From Chlorella sorokiniana (taxonomy: Eukaryota; Chlorophyta; Trebouxiophyceae; Chlorellales; Chlorellaceae), in NCBI GenBank assembly GCA_025917655.1, contig CP084608.1:2232001-2296000 (forward strand): 64,000 nt of DNA, written 5' to 3'. The position numbers and the translations under genes were made by a program. The notes beneath the pieces are model-generated. The model did not search any database. It saw nothing but the letters and a program-made list of their open reading frames with translations, and had not been told where the DNA came from. How positions within the stretch are numbered: position 1 is the stretch's first letter; the number at the start of each line of letters is the position of its first letter. Below are positions 10,801-21,947 of this stretch, one piece after another.

Positions 10801-13800
10801 CCTTCCTCTGATGCCCTTGCCGCTGCCCCCCCCCACACACACACACACACCCACACACCCCGCGGGCGCTCCCGTGCAGCGCGCCGCATTGGCGCACCTC
10901 GTGGCGGGTTTCACGGAGCGCAACCCCTCGCTGATCCGCACCGCGCTGCGCCTATTCAACGCCCTCAAAAGGTCGGGCAGGTTTTGGGGTGCGAGCCCCA
11001 CTTGCTCTGCGCTGGCAGCTGTGCAAGGCCTGCCTGCACAGGCCTTCTGTTACTGCTGGTTGATTAAGCGTGTGACTGGTGCATGTGAGGCATGGCTGGC
11101 TCTGATATCCGCTGCTTCTCCCCCTGGCACCCCTCTTCCCCCTTCCTGCAGCAGAACGAGGATGTGGCGCTGTGCCTGGCCATGTGCCACCTCTTGCTGG
11201 GCGATGCGGCGGGCGCGCTGAGCCTGCTGCAGCAGGACGAGCAGGCGCAGCAGGCGCAGCGCGGCAGCGCGGCGCAGGAGAGCGCCGGCGGCGGCCGCGC
11301 TGCCGGGCACGACGGCGGCGGCGGCTCCGACGGCGGTGCTTGGGGGTCGGGGCCGGAGGCGCGGCATGCAGTGATGCAGTTTGTTCGCGATCGATCCCCC
11401 GAGGTGTGGCTCCCAAACGCAGCCGCTTCTCGGCCACACTGCGCCCGGCTGCATGCGCCACACCGCTCCATGGGTCCCCGCTGGCCAAGCGTTGGGTTGC
11501 CGCTGCCGGCTGTGTGTTGCCTTGTTGCCCCCTGCTTTTCCGTTTTGAAGTTTTCGCCGCGGGAACGCAACCATGCACCAGCACCTTCTCTCCCCCGTCA
11601 GGGCGTGCTGGACCTGAGGCCGGGGCTGGCCGCGTTTGGCGGCTGGTGGCTGGGCCAGGTGGCCTACCCAGAGTTCCAGGACACTGGTGGGGGCTGGCCT
11701 GTGTGTGCACGTTCAGTGGTGCGAGCGTGCATTTGTGTGTCTGTGCATTTGTGTGTCTGTGGGGTGAGCAGTCAGTGAGTGTGTGTGTGCACAGTGGGAA
11801 GGGCTGGGGGTTGGGGTTGGTTTGCGGTAGGAAGCGGCCGCAGTGTGGAGCAGCCTGGGGACTTGTTTCAGGCTTTGGCTCTCCCTCATCCCCCCAGCCT
11901 CCCGCCATTCGCCCCTCCTGCCTGGCAACGCTCACACTGGCACATGCACGCTGTGACCCTGCAGCGCTAGGCGCGGCGCCGCGGCCCGACGTCGCGGCCT
12001 ACTTTGCGGATCCGCGTGTGCAAGCTTTCCTTGCGGCACAGGCAGGTTTTTCCTACTTTGACTTTGCCATGGTTTGGAAGGGTTTGTGTGGGGTGTGGGG
12101 GCAGTTTGAGAGGTTGCTGGAAGCTTCCAGCAGAGGGCCTCGTGGTGCTGCCCTCTCAAGCCGCCCTTCCCTCCAAGCCAGCCGTAGCGCGGCGGCGGCC
12201 GGGAAACATGCGTTTGCGCTGCAACAGGCGCACAGTCCAGCCGATTTCTGCTGCGTATCGCGGCGAGGGACGCACGCTGTGCTTTGCTGCTGCGCTGCAC
12301 CGCAGGACGGCTCAGCACGAGGTGGCCTGCTGGCGGACGCCGCGCCTGGCTGTTGGCGCGGTTAGGCGGGCCAGCACCGCAGCGGGAGCCTTCGCCTGGC
12401 GGCAGCGGCCCCAGGCAGCCGCTCTCAGTGGCGGGGCTGCTGGCAGGCGCTCTGCGGTTGCTGGCTGCCGCCGCCATGCTGGCGGCAGCGGTGCTGGCTG
12501 CTGCGCGCCTGCGCGGCGGTGGCGCCTGGGGCGCGGCGGGGGCGCTGCTGCGGCCGCCATCTGCTTCGCAGCCTGCGCTGCCATCTGCGGAAGCGACAGC
12601 TGCCGACATCGGTGTTCCGCCCGGTGCGCTGCGCTGGCTGCCGCCTTGGGAGCGGCGGCAGGCGGGCGGGCAGCAGCAGGCGCCCGAGGAGTCGACGCAG
12701 CAGGCAGAGCAGCAGGACGCACAGCAGGCGCAGCGGCAGGCGCAGCAGGCGCAGCAGGCGCAGCAGGAAGAGCAGCGGGCGCAGCAGCAGGCGCAGCAGG
12801 CGCAGCAGGCAGCGCAAGCGCGGGTGCTGGACAAGGCAGCGGCCACACGCCTGGTGAAGGCGTGGCTGGTGAGCGGCCTTCGTGCCAGTGAGGCTGCCTG
12901 CGCCGCCAGGCCCTCCAAGCCTCCTCCCCTGCCGCCGCCCCTTCCTGCTCCTCCGCCTCCTGTTGCTCGCCGCCCTCCCTCTGCTCTTCCGTGGTCGCCG
13001 CCTCTTGCCAGCCGCAGTTGAGCCAGCTGCCCGCTGAGCCCGCTGAGCACGCCGAGCCCCCCGCCTATGCAGAGCGTCAAGGCGGAGGCCATGGGCCCGC
13101 GGCACACCGTGGCACGCCTGTCACAGGTGGTGTGGGGGCCGGCTCTTCAGCGAGTTGCTGCCGCTGTTGAAGCATGGAGCAGCCATGGAACGCGTGCCTG
13201 CCAGCTGGCATGTGCCTGCCATCCCTGCTTGCATGTTCACGTTTTATCCTCTTCCTTTACAAACATTTACCCACTGTCATTTTACAAAGCTCCCTTTCGA
13301 CTGCATCCCTGCGCCGCAGGTGCTGGAAGAGCCGATGCTGTCGGCAGTGGCCTCCGAGGCTGCCCAGGCGGACGCCAGCGGCTGGCACTGGCTGATCAAG
13401 CCCCACAAGTGCCGGGTGCGCTGCGCCTGCCGGTTGCACGGCGCTCGGCGAGCTGTTGTCGCGCCCGCATGCCGCCACCTCTGCGCCTCTCCTACTCCTT
13501 GCCCTGGCTGTCGCACGGTTTCTGTGCCCTGCCGCGCAAACAGATGACGTTCTGAATGCTGGTGCTGGGTTGCTGCCCCTCCACAGGTGGACTCCCTGGA
13601 CGCCTCCCACTTCTCCCCCCGCCGACGGCGGCGGCCACGTCACAGCGCTGGCCACCGTGAGCGAGAGCGCGCAGCTGCGGGGGCGGACGGCGAGGCTGGG
13701 GAGAGCTACAAGACGTCGTACCAGGTGTGGGTGGGGGGGAGGAGGGCGGCGGCACGTCCTGCACCTGCTTCATTGCCCTTGTTGCGGTATGCTGAGTTGC

Positions 13801-14130
13801 CTAAATCGGGTACGTTAGGCTGTGAGGGCGCCTGCGGGCTGCTGGGGGTTTGTTTCCTTTTGGGGCGTGGAGAGGCAGCTTCCAGGCGGGGGTGGAAGGC
13901 CGAAGGGGGACTGGAGGGAGAATGCGCGCTCTCTCAGGCCACTGTGCCAGGGAGGTGTCTCCGCGGAATCGAGCGATGATTGGCGGGCTGTGCGCGCCCG
14001 CCGCCCCGCCCCCTTCCACACACACACACACACACACCCCTCTGCCCACCGACAGGTGGAGTACACCCTGGTGCTTAGCGGCGGTGCCTGGAAGATTGCC
14101 AGCGCTGTGGTGCTGCTGGCGGCAGGGTGA
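7807..14130 (+). CDS. ARC6: ARC6/PARC6-like plastid-division protein
   Basis: In plants ARC6 sits in the inner plastid envelope, tethers the FtsZ ring on the stromal side and binds PDV2 through its C-terminal domain. Family blocks appear in order: IPVNYAE-LLGLSDIQLPLQ-AVEKAYDD (degenerate J-like region, 8090-8426); ELAHLGKEKLLFAARDRL (8639-8783); RDFEQDMALATALAQ (9005-9139); ADIQAALAQYHPDAVADYLQ (9421-9672); TPDYMARVVPRLTA; HLVAGFTERNPSLIRTALRL (from 10880); GGWWLGQVAYPEFQDT; PDVAAYFADPRVQAFLAA; a single membrane helix (LLAGALRLLAAAAMLAAAVL, about 12436-12510); a Q/A-rich spacer (about 12670-12815); and the IMS-like C terminus VLDKAAATRLVKAWL to EYTLVLSGGAWKIASAVVLL, stop 14128-14130. The 5' end is uncertain: homology begins in the exon at 8002, and 7807 is a candidate ATG for a transit-peptide exon. 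The frame breaks near 10100, 13615 and 13680. Confidence 0.8.
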
Positions 14131-14578
14131 GCCGGGCTGGCGGCGTTGCCCAGACCCGCCAGCACGGTGGCAGTCGTCACCGAGTTCGCCCTGGCGGCGA
14201 TTGCTCGCAATAAATCAGTGGGGACCATGCAGTTGAGAGTTGAGAGCTGGCTGTGCTACCTGGGTCTGCTCGGAGCCTCGCAAACGCCGCGAGCGCCGCC
14301 ATAGCGGCGCTGCGGTGTACCCCCTGTGTTCCTGTTTCCATTTCGTTACCGTGTGCTGCGACATGCAAAGAACGAGAGCGCTCCAGGGATGGGTATGTGC
14401 CAGGCAGGGCATTGAAGCAGGGCTGCGCAAAGCCGGCGCGGGCCGGCACAGTCAACTTGCCAGGCCAGCGCGCGGCCAGGGCAGGGGTGGGTGGCAGCAG
14501 GACTGCCGAAACGAAGACTGGAAAAGCAGGCTAAGAGGCACGGAAGCAGGCACACGATGCTAGTCATGCTCCACACTT
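14131..14578. other. convergent 3' flanks, no gene seen
   Basis: Untranslated sequence between two convergent stops. I see no coding signal. Confidence 0.5.
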
Positions 14579-16428
14579 TCAGCGAGCATCCGCCGGATTC
14601 CCGGCTGAGGGAAGCAAGCCAGCCGCCGCGCATTTTGCCACCTCCTCGCCGTACCCAAACACGCTCGCCAGCTGGCAGATGCGCGGCGCTATCTCCGGGT
14701 CCTCCATGAGCACGCGGCGCAAGCGGCGTCGCAGCCCCGGGTCTCGGTTGGAGGTGACATGGACATGGGTTGCGCGGTGGGCTGCGTCCCAGCTGGACAC
14801 GTGGCAGGCCTGCGGGGGCGGGCGGTGCAAGCAGGGCGCGGGCGGGTTGTACAGGCAGGGCATGCCAGCTCAAAGCCGGCACCGCCCTTGAGCATCGGGG
14901 CCATTGACCAAGCAGCAAACCACGGCGCTCCCTAAAGCTTCGGCCGGCAGGTGGGGGCCGTGCACCTTGCCTGCGCCATCCCTTCACGCACACAATTGGC
15001 GGCCCCTCCCGATGTTGATGAAAATACCATTTCTTCATAACGGCCCCCCTTCCATCGCCCCCGCTGCCCCCCCCCCGCCCGGATGGCCCACCTGCACCTC
15101 CCCCAGCATCCACTCCACATCCAGCTGGGGCAGGCGCTCCGCAATCGCCTCCAGCATGCGCCGCGCCGTGGCGTTGAAGGAGGATTGCAGGTCCTGCGGC
15201 GACAGCAGCGCACACCGTTGATGTTGGGAGGCATTCAGCGCTGCTGGGGTGGTGCCATCGCGTTCCAGCATGCTGAAGACGCAGGGACCTCCAGAGGTAG
15301 GGGCAGGGCAGGGGCGCGCCTCGAAGCGCAGCGGGACGAAGCGCAGGCCTTGCTGTACCGCCAGGCTGGCGTACTGCCTGGCAAAGCCGTGCAGCTCCCA
15401 GGACGACAGCCACCACTGCGCACAGGGGAGGGAAAGTGTGCAGTACTGACGCAAATCGGCAGTCAGGCATCGGCGGGGACACGAACGTGCAGCGGCAGCG
15501 CCCACAGCCGCCGCGCCGTGCTGTCGCCACACGGCAGAGAGCCACGCAGGCGCACGCCCGCCCCACAGCTCAGGCCGAGCAGACTACTTGTGCCTGCGCC
15601 GTGCCTGCAGCTTGACGCCCTGCTCGGGGGCAGGCGGCGCAGGAAGGAGTAGAAGGAGTCCTCGGGTAGCGGCTGCTGAAAGGCGCCGAGCGCATCCAGC
15701 GCCTCGTAAGGCACGCCGCCAGCGTACTGCAGCGGGGTGTCGAAGCAGGCTGCCAGGTCGTGCCTTTAAAACGCAAACGCGCAACAATTGGCACAGGAGG
15801 GCGGGGCCTGAGACCCGGTGGGAAGAGCGTCATGCAAAGCCGCTGTGTGCGGCGGCTCCCAGCTGCTCTTGTGTGGCGGGAGCAGCCCAACCCCCTTCAT
15901 GGCTGGACAGACCTCGCCCACGCCCCCGCTCACCAGCCACCCAGTGAAGTTTTCCATCGACATCTGCTCCAGCCACTCCTCGGGAGGGGGACTGCGCGTC
16001 GTTGAGGGGCACGAGCAAGCGCGGCAGCTGTCAGTGGAGTAGATGCAGCAGACGACATTCCATCCGTGCTGCTGCTGCATTCCATCGGTGCTGCCAGCAC
16101 CCAGTGGGGCTTGCTTTGAGAACAGGGGAGGACTGCTGGCATGCACAGGAAGGTGATTCTGGTGCCCTCTGTCTGCCCTCCGCCCACCTGTGTGTGGTAC
16201 TGGTAGGCCGACAGCACGACGTCGACCGGGTTCCGCACCACCTGCGCCCAGCAAGGGGGCTGGCAACCACAAAAGTGAATGCTGGGCATGGAGACTGCCT
16301 GGGCGTGCACTGTCGCCGTCCTTCTTGCACCGCTAAACACCGCTACCCCTGCAGGCTCCTGAAGCGGGCCAAGTCCCCCCCGCCGGTAAAAGTGCATCTG
16401 AAAGAAAGAAAGAAAGAAAGAAAGAAGA

Positions 16429-16470
<42 letters not shown>

Positions 16471-17789
16471 ACTGCTCACCTGGATGGCGGTGGTGTTGCC
16501 CTGCGGCAGGTCTATCGTGCCTCCCTGCAGCAGCAGGCACCTCTCCTGCTCGCCGTCGCAGGGGCAGGGCAGGGTGCCTGGGCAGGCCTCGTCTTCGAGG
16601 CGGGGCAGGTGGTGGCCCGTGCTGTACAGCTTGACCGAGGGGCAGTACAGGTGGCCTGCGAGGTGCGAGAGGCAGCACTCTCCTCGGCCAAGAGCATAGA
16701 GATCTCACCCTCAAGGTGGGAAGGCAGTGCACGAGATGACAGCCGTGGCTCCACATGCCAGGTTTGGCTGCCGCTGACAACCCACCTGTGCCCCGGGCTG
16801 CGCCGCTCATCTGGGTCTGCAGCCGCGCCGCCGCAAACTGGGCGGCGGCGTGCAGGTGGGGCGGGTGGTGGTCGTGGCGGCCCGCGCCCTGCATCAGGTA
16901 GCGCTGCTCCAGCATCTCGGTGATGCAGCTGCAGTGGGTGGCAGTTTAGTAGCAGTGGGGCACGGGAGCTTGCGTGAAGCACAGGCAGACTGAGGTCCCA
17001 GGCAGGGGTCGATGGGGGCTTGGAGGCAGCTCGGCACTCACTCCTGGGCGCCCTGCCAGGCCCCACCGACGCACCGGCCTTGTGCTGTGCCCGTCTTGTG
17101 GGAGGTCAGCATGACAACCACGTTGGGCCGACACTCCTGGTCCGGCACACCCTGCGCTGGCAGAGCCGCTTGGATGGCGTTGCTGCCGCCGCCGTGGATC
17201 GCCAGGGCGCGGCTCACATTAGTGGCGTTGCCAGCGCTGCTGCCATTGGCTGAGGGGGCCAGCGGGGGCGGCAGTCGGAAGGGAGGAAGGCACCGTGTTC
17301 AGAGCTGCTTGCGCTGCTGATGTGTTGCCGCGCGTCAGCCGCTTGGCCATGCGTGCCAGTGCCGATGCGCGCACCGGCAACTCTGCCAGCAAGCCGCTCA
17401 TGAACGCCGGCCTTGGCTGCTCTGGGGGCTCTTGGCGCCGGCGGCAGCCCGCTCCTGGCCCGGAGGCTGCGTGTGGGCAGCCCCTTGGCCATTGCTGCTG
17501 ACGCTGCTGGATCCCCTCCTGCCTTGGCAGATGCAGGCAGGGTGGTCCTTGCGCTTGGGCTGGGCTCTCGGGCTGCCGCCACGTCTGGCTGTTCTGCCAC
17601 CGAGCCACCAGCCGCTGCCACATCGTCTGAAGCTGCTGCCGACCACGCCGCTGGGGTGCTCGGCTGCCCGTGCAGCGCAGCTGGCGGCACCGCTAGCTGC
17701 TTCCTGCCAGGGTTGTGCGATTTGGGGTCAGCTGAAAGGAGGCTGACTATCACAAGGATCCCGAGCGCTGTGCACAGGAACGCTGCCAA
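14579..17789 (-). CDS. type II membrane sulfotransferase (PAPS-dependent type)
   Basis: Probably a Golgi enzyme that transfers sulfate from PAPS to a glycan or protein. The N terminus at 17789 (MAAFLCTALGILVIVSLL) is a signal anchor with almost no cytosolic tail, followed by a long low-complexity stem. The exon near 17095-17210 carries PNVVVMLTSHKTGTAQ, the 5'-phosphosulfate-binding loop. The exon near 16490-16650 has CPSVKLYSTGHHLPRLEDE and GGTIDLPQGNTTAIQ. The exon near 16190-16246 has VVRNPVDVVLSAYQYHTQ, the 3'-phosphate-binding block of sulfotransferases. Then come a block with CFDTPLQYAGGVPYEALDAL, a WWLSSWELHGFARQYASL block, and a last exon ending LLPSAGNPADAR at 14579. A GAAA microsatellite lies in one intron. 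Acceptor specificity cannot be read from sequence. Confidence 0.75.
16400..16471. repeat. (GAAA)n microsatellite
   Basis: About 72 bases of GAAA units, interrupted once by GAGGAAG, within an intron of the sulfotransferase gene. It is a simple repeat prone to length change. Confidence 0.9.
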
Positions 17790-18116
17790 GCGTCGGGCCG
17801 GACGTGGCCCTGACCGCCCATGTATGCCACTGCATGCTGGGACATTGAACTAGCGTTAACACCCAAGTAGCAATGCCTGGGCTGGCGAGGCTTGATACGG
17901 CTTCTGCGCGACCAGGGGACGAGGCAGTGGGCTCTCCCAGGCGGCTGACGCCGGCAAGCGACACGCGACGGCAGCAGTCAGTGCGGCTTGCCTGGGCGAG
18001 TCGGCGCCCTTGCCGTTGCCTTGTCGCTTTGCACGCATTGGCTAGAGCCGCTTTGGCAACACCCAGCGCCCAGAGGGCAGTCTGTCCGCAGGTTGCGCGC
18101 TGCGTGGACTCAGCGC
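17790..18116. other. gap between two minus-strand genes
   Basis: Sequence upstream of the sulfotransferase start and downstream of the F-box gene. It should hold the sulfotransferase promoter. No coding signal or clear TATA box is visible. Confidence 0.4.
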
Positions 18117-19969
18117 TCAGTGCTTTGCAAGATGCAGGGCTTCAAGAATCGCCTTGCATCGCCCTTGAGCGGTTAAAGTGGAAAAGAAAGGGCTTCCAAT
18201 GCTTTGTTGTGCCCTCTGAGTCAGATTCTGGGCTCGATCAAACCCGGCAATTGACGCTCCCTGGGCGTGTTGAGCGAGTTGGAACGGGCAGCTAAGCAGA
18301 CGGGAGAACCTTTGGACAAGTTTAATGTGCCGGCTCGGAATCCACCCCAGTTTCCCCTCCCATGCCGCCAGCTGCTCCGCCACCGCCGTTGCTGCCGAGG
18401 AACTAATTGCATTACATCCGTCGGTTTATGCCAAAGAGCAGTGATTCAGTACAAATGAAAATCCAGCTGGCAGCTTGTGAGTCTCAGTTGAACCACCAGT
18501 GCGCGTTTGGGATGCCGCTCGGCCCAGCCACAGCGGCGGGTGCTTCTCGCTGCACTGCAGCACACAAGGGGGCAACCAGGTTGGGGAGAGGGCAATGCGC
18601 GGCAAACTCCACCCAAGAGATGTAATCAACCTGACAGGAGTACCCAGCCGTGCATCATGCGGTAGGGGCAGCGTCGCGGGGCATCACTTACCGCCGCGGA
18701 TGGCTTGGTCCAGCGCCTGGGCCTCTGCCGCCACTCGGTTCACAACAGAGGCATGGGCCCCTGTCAGCAGGCCAAGATCCTGTACCACAACAAACACAAA
18801 CAGGTGCGACAAGTTCAGAAGAGGCTGCTGTCGTGAACAACGGCTTAATGCCGACGCGCCCAACGGTGCACCGCGCACCGCGTCGCCCACCTGCAGGAAC
18901 GCCACCGCGCTGCGCCGCCACGGCGTGTCTGACCAGCCGCGCGGCGCGCCGCCGCCCCAGCCGCCGCCGCCGCCCGCCGCCAGGGCCTCGTGTGCGCCGC
19001 GGATGAAGCCCACCACCAGCTCCGGCCGGCGGGCGGCCCACCAGTTGAGGTCCTGCTTCAGCTGCCGCCACTCGTGGCTGCGCCTGACCGATCGGTCCCT
19101 GCATTCAAAGGGCACGAACCAGCATCAAACCGCAGCAGCTCTTTGAGGAGCCCCACGCCTTCAGAACCTGCGGAAGATTGAGGATAGAAGTATGACACAC
19201 AGAGGTGACTCACGCCCTCGCCCCGCACTCACTTGCTGCATGCCAGCCCAACTGTGAAGGTCTGGTGCATGACTTCCTCAAACGCCAGCTGCGGCAGCGG
19301 CGCGCGCTGCCCCCGCTCCCAGCCGCGACCCCTGCTTTCTGGGCGCCGGCCGCCGGCCGTTCTTCGACCTCCTGCTCTGCCTGGCGCTGCTGCTGCACCG
19401 ATGTGACGGTACGGATGCGGTCGCATGCCAAGGGGTAAGCGTGGGGCATGGGGGCGCGCGCGACGAACAGGCGGTGCCAGTAGCCGTCGTGGTGCAGCCT
19501 GGCGTCAGCCCCGGCCAGCGCGCCAGGGCCAGCGGCTCCCAGAGAAGGGAGTCGGTTGCCATGTGGTGAAGGTATGTGCCCTGCAGGGCGAGTGAGGAGT
19601 GCAAGCGGCGCGAGTGGAACGCGCAGCGGTTGGGGGCAGAGTAAGGCACAGCAGGGGCTCGTGAAGCCGCAGCCGAGAATGACAGGGAATTTTTGTGCAG
19701 CTCGCGCGCCCCACCTGCATTGACAGTGCCGCTAGGTCCTGCGCCGACAGGTGCCTGCGCAGAGGACAGGCAGGGTGTGGCGGTTGGAGCGGTGGCGGGC
19801 AGAGGCGGCAGGGCAGGCGAGCCAGCAAACCCCATGCGCTGCTTAATTTACGCTATTGTTATGCCTTTGGAATACATTTATCTCACCCGAAGATCTTCAG
19901 AAGCACGTCTGGAGGAAGGGCAGCGAGGGAGAGGCTGCTAGCAAGTGCCTCGTGTTCCGCCCGCTTCAT
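18117..19969 (-). CDS. F-box protein
   Basis: Probable substrate adaptor of an SCF ubiquitin ligase. The first exon (19969-19887) encodes MKRAEHEALASSLSLAALPP then DVLLKIFG; the second (19754-19715) encodes HLSAQDLAALSMQ. Together they form the N-terminal F-box (LPxDVLLKIFxxLxxxDLAxLS) that binds Skp1. The next exon gives TYLHHMATDSLLWEPLAL and, after a one-base frame change near 19515, DARLHHDGYWHRLFVARAP, as in many F-box proteins. Further exons encode AFEEVMHQTFTVGLACSK (19230-19310), HEWRQLKQDLNWWAARRPEL (18893-19099) and GAHASVVNRVAAEAQALDQA (18684-18780). No WD40, LRR or Kelch repeats are visible, so the target-binding part is unassigned. The 3' exon is uncertain: frames ending at 18221 or 18117 are both possible. 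Confidence 0.65.
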
Positions 19970-20402
19970 TGTGTGCTTAGGACGATAATGACTCCCGTCA
20001 CTCGGAAAGTAAAGCGTACAACTGCTGCTGTCAGCCTGTTCTGCACCCGTGCAATGCGGCAGATGCGGCCGCAACTGCAAGGAAGATGATGCGGTATGGC
20101 ACCGTACGCGCCTGCAATTAGCTACAACAAGGCTGGAGACCACAGTGCGAACGACAATGGTCGACGAGACTGGGTGTGTAAGCTTTGGTGATGGGCCGTG
20201 CTGCCGCATGCTGCGACGCCAGCATTGTCCAGCTGGCCAGCTGTGCCCCTGTCTGGCCCGAGCGCGTAAGCAATCCATCTGAGCACAGTTCGATCCTCGA
20301 ATGTATGCCGCTGTTGGCCGTCCTTTTGCATGCCCCCTGCGGCACTTTCCCATCTGTATCCCTCGGTTGCCGGCCCCACAGCGCCAAACGCACGTTCCAG
20401 TG
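19970..20402. promoter_or_regulatory. divergent promoter region
   Basis: Shared 5' region of the F-box gene (-) and the GNAT gene (+). No defined motif is recognised. Confidence 0.4.
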
Positions 20403-21437
20403 ATGAGTCTTGCATATGGCGACACTGCTGGACCTGCGCCCCATACACAGGAGCTGCAGCGGTGCACCGTGCGCCCGTGGCGGCTGTCGGACGCGCCCTC
20501 CCTGGCTGCAAACCTGAACGACAGGAGCATCTGGCTGTGTATACGTAACCGCGTCCCACACCCCTATACCAAGAAGGATGCTCTGGAATTTTTGCAAACA
20601 GTTACAGGTTGGCGGAGGAGCAGCAGCAGTGTATCTGCGGGCAGACCGCGCGGTGTGGACTTGCGAGCATGCTTTGTGTGGCAGGAAGCGCAGCGCTCCA
20701 CAGAGCGCGTTCCCATATTCGGCAGAAGCCGTTCCCTGCTGTCCACGTCTCTTTTGCAGCTGCGGAGGGCCCGCCAGAGGTCTTGGCCATAGAAGTGGAC
20801 GGGCAGGCGGTTGGGGCGGTGGGCATTCACATGCAGGACCCAGCGGAGGTGTACTGCCGGTCAGGTGGGCACAGCTGCAGCAGAACGAACCGCGCTGGCG
20901 CCCCTGCGACTTTAAATTCCCCTCAGCTTCAGGCTGGCCCGCGGACGTCGCTCCCACGGCCCCTCTGCCGCAGCGGAGCTGGGCTACTGGCTGGGGCGGC
21001 GGTACCACGGCCGCGGCATCGCCAGCGAGGCGGTGGCGGCGGCGATCGACGCGGCGTGGGCGTGCCACCCCCACCTCAACCGCATCTACGCCCACTGCTA
21101 CGCACCCAACGCAGGCAAGCGGCACAGATCGACTGCCTGAAGCAGCACGCGCTTGGCCAGCTGTCTTCCTTCTCAATTGCTTGGCACAGGGTGCTATTGC
21201 CCGTATGCCGTCCTCTCAAAGTCTGCGACGTTATGGGTTGGTCTTACTGTGCATGGCCACCTCTCCCTCCCCGCAGCCTCCCAGGCGGTGCTGCGCAAGC
21301 TGGGCTTTCAGCAGGAGGGGCTGCTGCGCCAGGCGGTGTGCAAGGACGGCCGGCTGCTGGACGAGCTGGCGTTCGGGCTGCTGCGGCACGAGTGGCGGGG
21401 GCTGCGGCAGGCGGGCCAGCCCTCGCAAGCCTGCTAG
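20403..21437 (+). CDS. GNAT-family N-acetyltransferase (RimJ/RimL type)
   Basis: Transfers an acetyl group from acetyl-CoA to an amine. It resembles the RimJ/RimL-like group, but the substrate is unknown. Four exons join without any frame break (20403-20607, 20760-20864, 20974-21114, 21277-21437) into 203 residues. Motifs in order are TVRPWRLSDAPSLAANLND (beta 1 and alpha 1), IRNRVPHPYTKKDALEFLQ, EVLAIEVDGQAVGAVGIHM (central strands), LGYWLGRRYHGRGIASEAV (the acetyl-CoA-binding R/Q-x-x-G-x-G/A loop), NRIYAHCYAPNAASQAVLRK and LGFQQEGLLRQAV, then ELAFGLLRHEW. The third intron begins GCAAGC at 21115, a GC donor. No targeting peptide is evident, so a cytosolic site is likely. Confidence 0.88.
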
Positions 21438-21947
21438 CGAGCCTGTTCAGGTCCTTTCAGGTCCTGGAGGCCATACTGCAACGCTGTGACCCCTCCGATC
21501 CGACGTCTCAATGCTGACACTCTCGGCAGTAGCACGGGGTTGACTGTCCCGGCGGCAGTCTCCTTTTTAGCAACGGAACCACACACAACAACAAAGGGAG
21601 CACACAGCGGGGAGCAGCAGATGATCAATGAGCCGTAACGGTCAAAAAGGACGACGGATGGATGCACGTGTGTTCAGGAGCCTGTCGACGTCACGAGCCC
21701 TCCGACAGATGACCCGCACAGGGGGCCTGGAGGGGTGGCCAACATGCCGCGGGGACGGGGCGCGGAGGGGGCGACGGTTCAGGCTGCACCCGAGCGCCCT
21801 GGGTCTCTGGGCAGGCAGGACTAGCCTGCGCCGGGGCAGGGCGGGGGAAGTGGCGGCGCGGGTCTCAACGGGTCCTTGGGAGGGAGGCCATCGGAGCACT
21901 CGGGGCCAGGGGGAGTGCGCTAGTACCCCTGGCGCTCCGGGTGCTGC
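21438..21947. other. convergent 3' flanks, no gene seen
   Basis: Sequence between the stops of the GNAT gene (+) and the coiled-coil gene (-). Nothing coding is supported here. Confidence 0.5.

Noticed and set aside
12312-12848. Alanine/proline repeat protein on the minus strand
   Set aside because: It is the reverse reading of the CAG-rich Q/A stretch of the ARC6-like gene.
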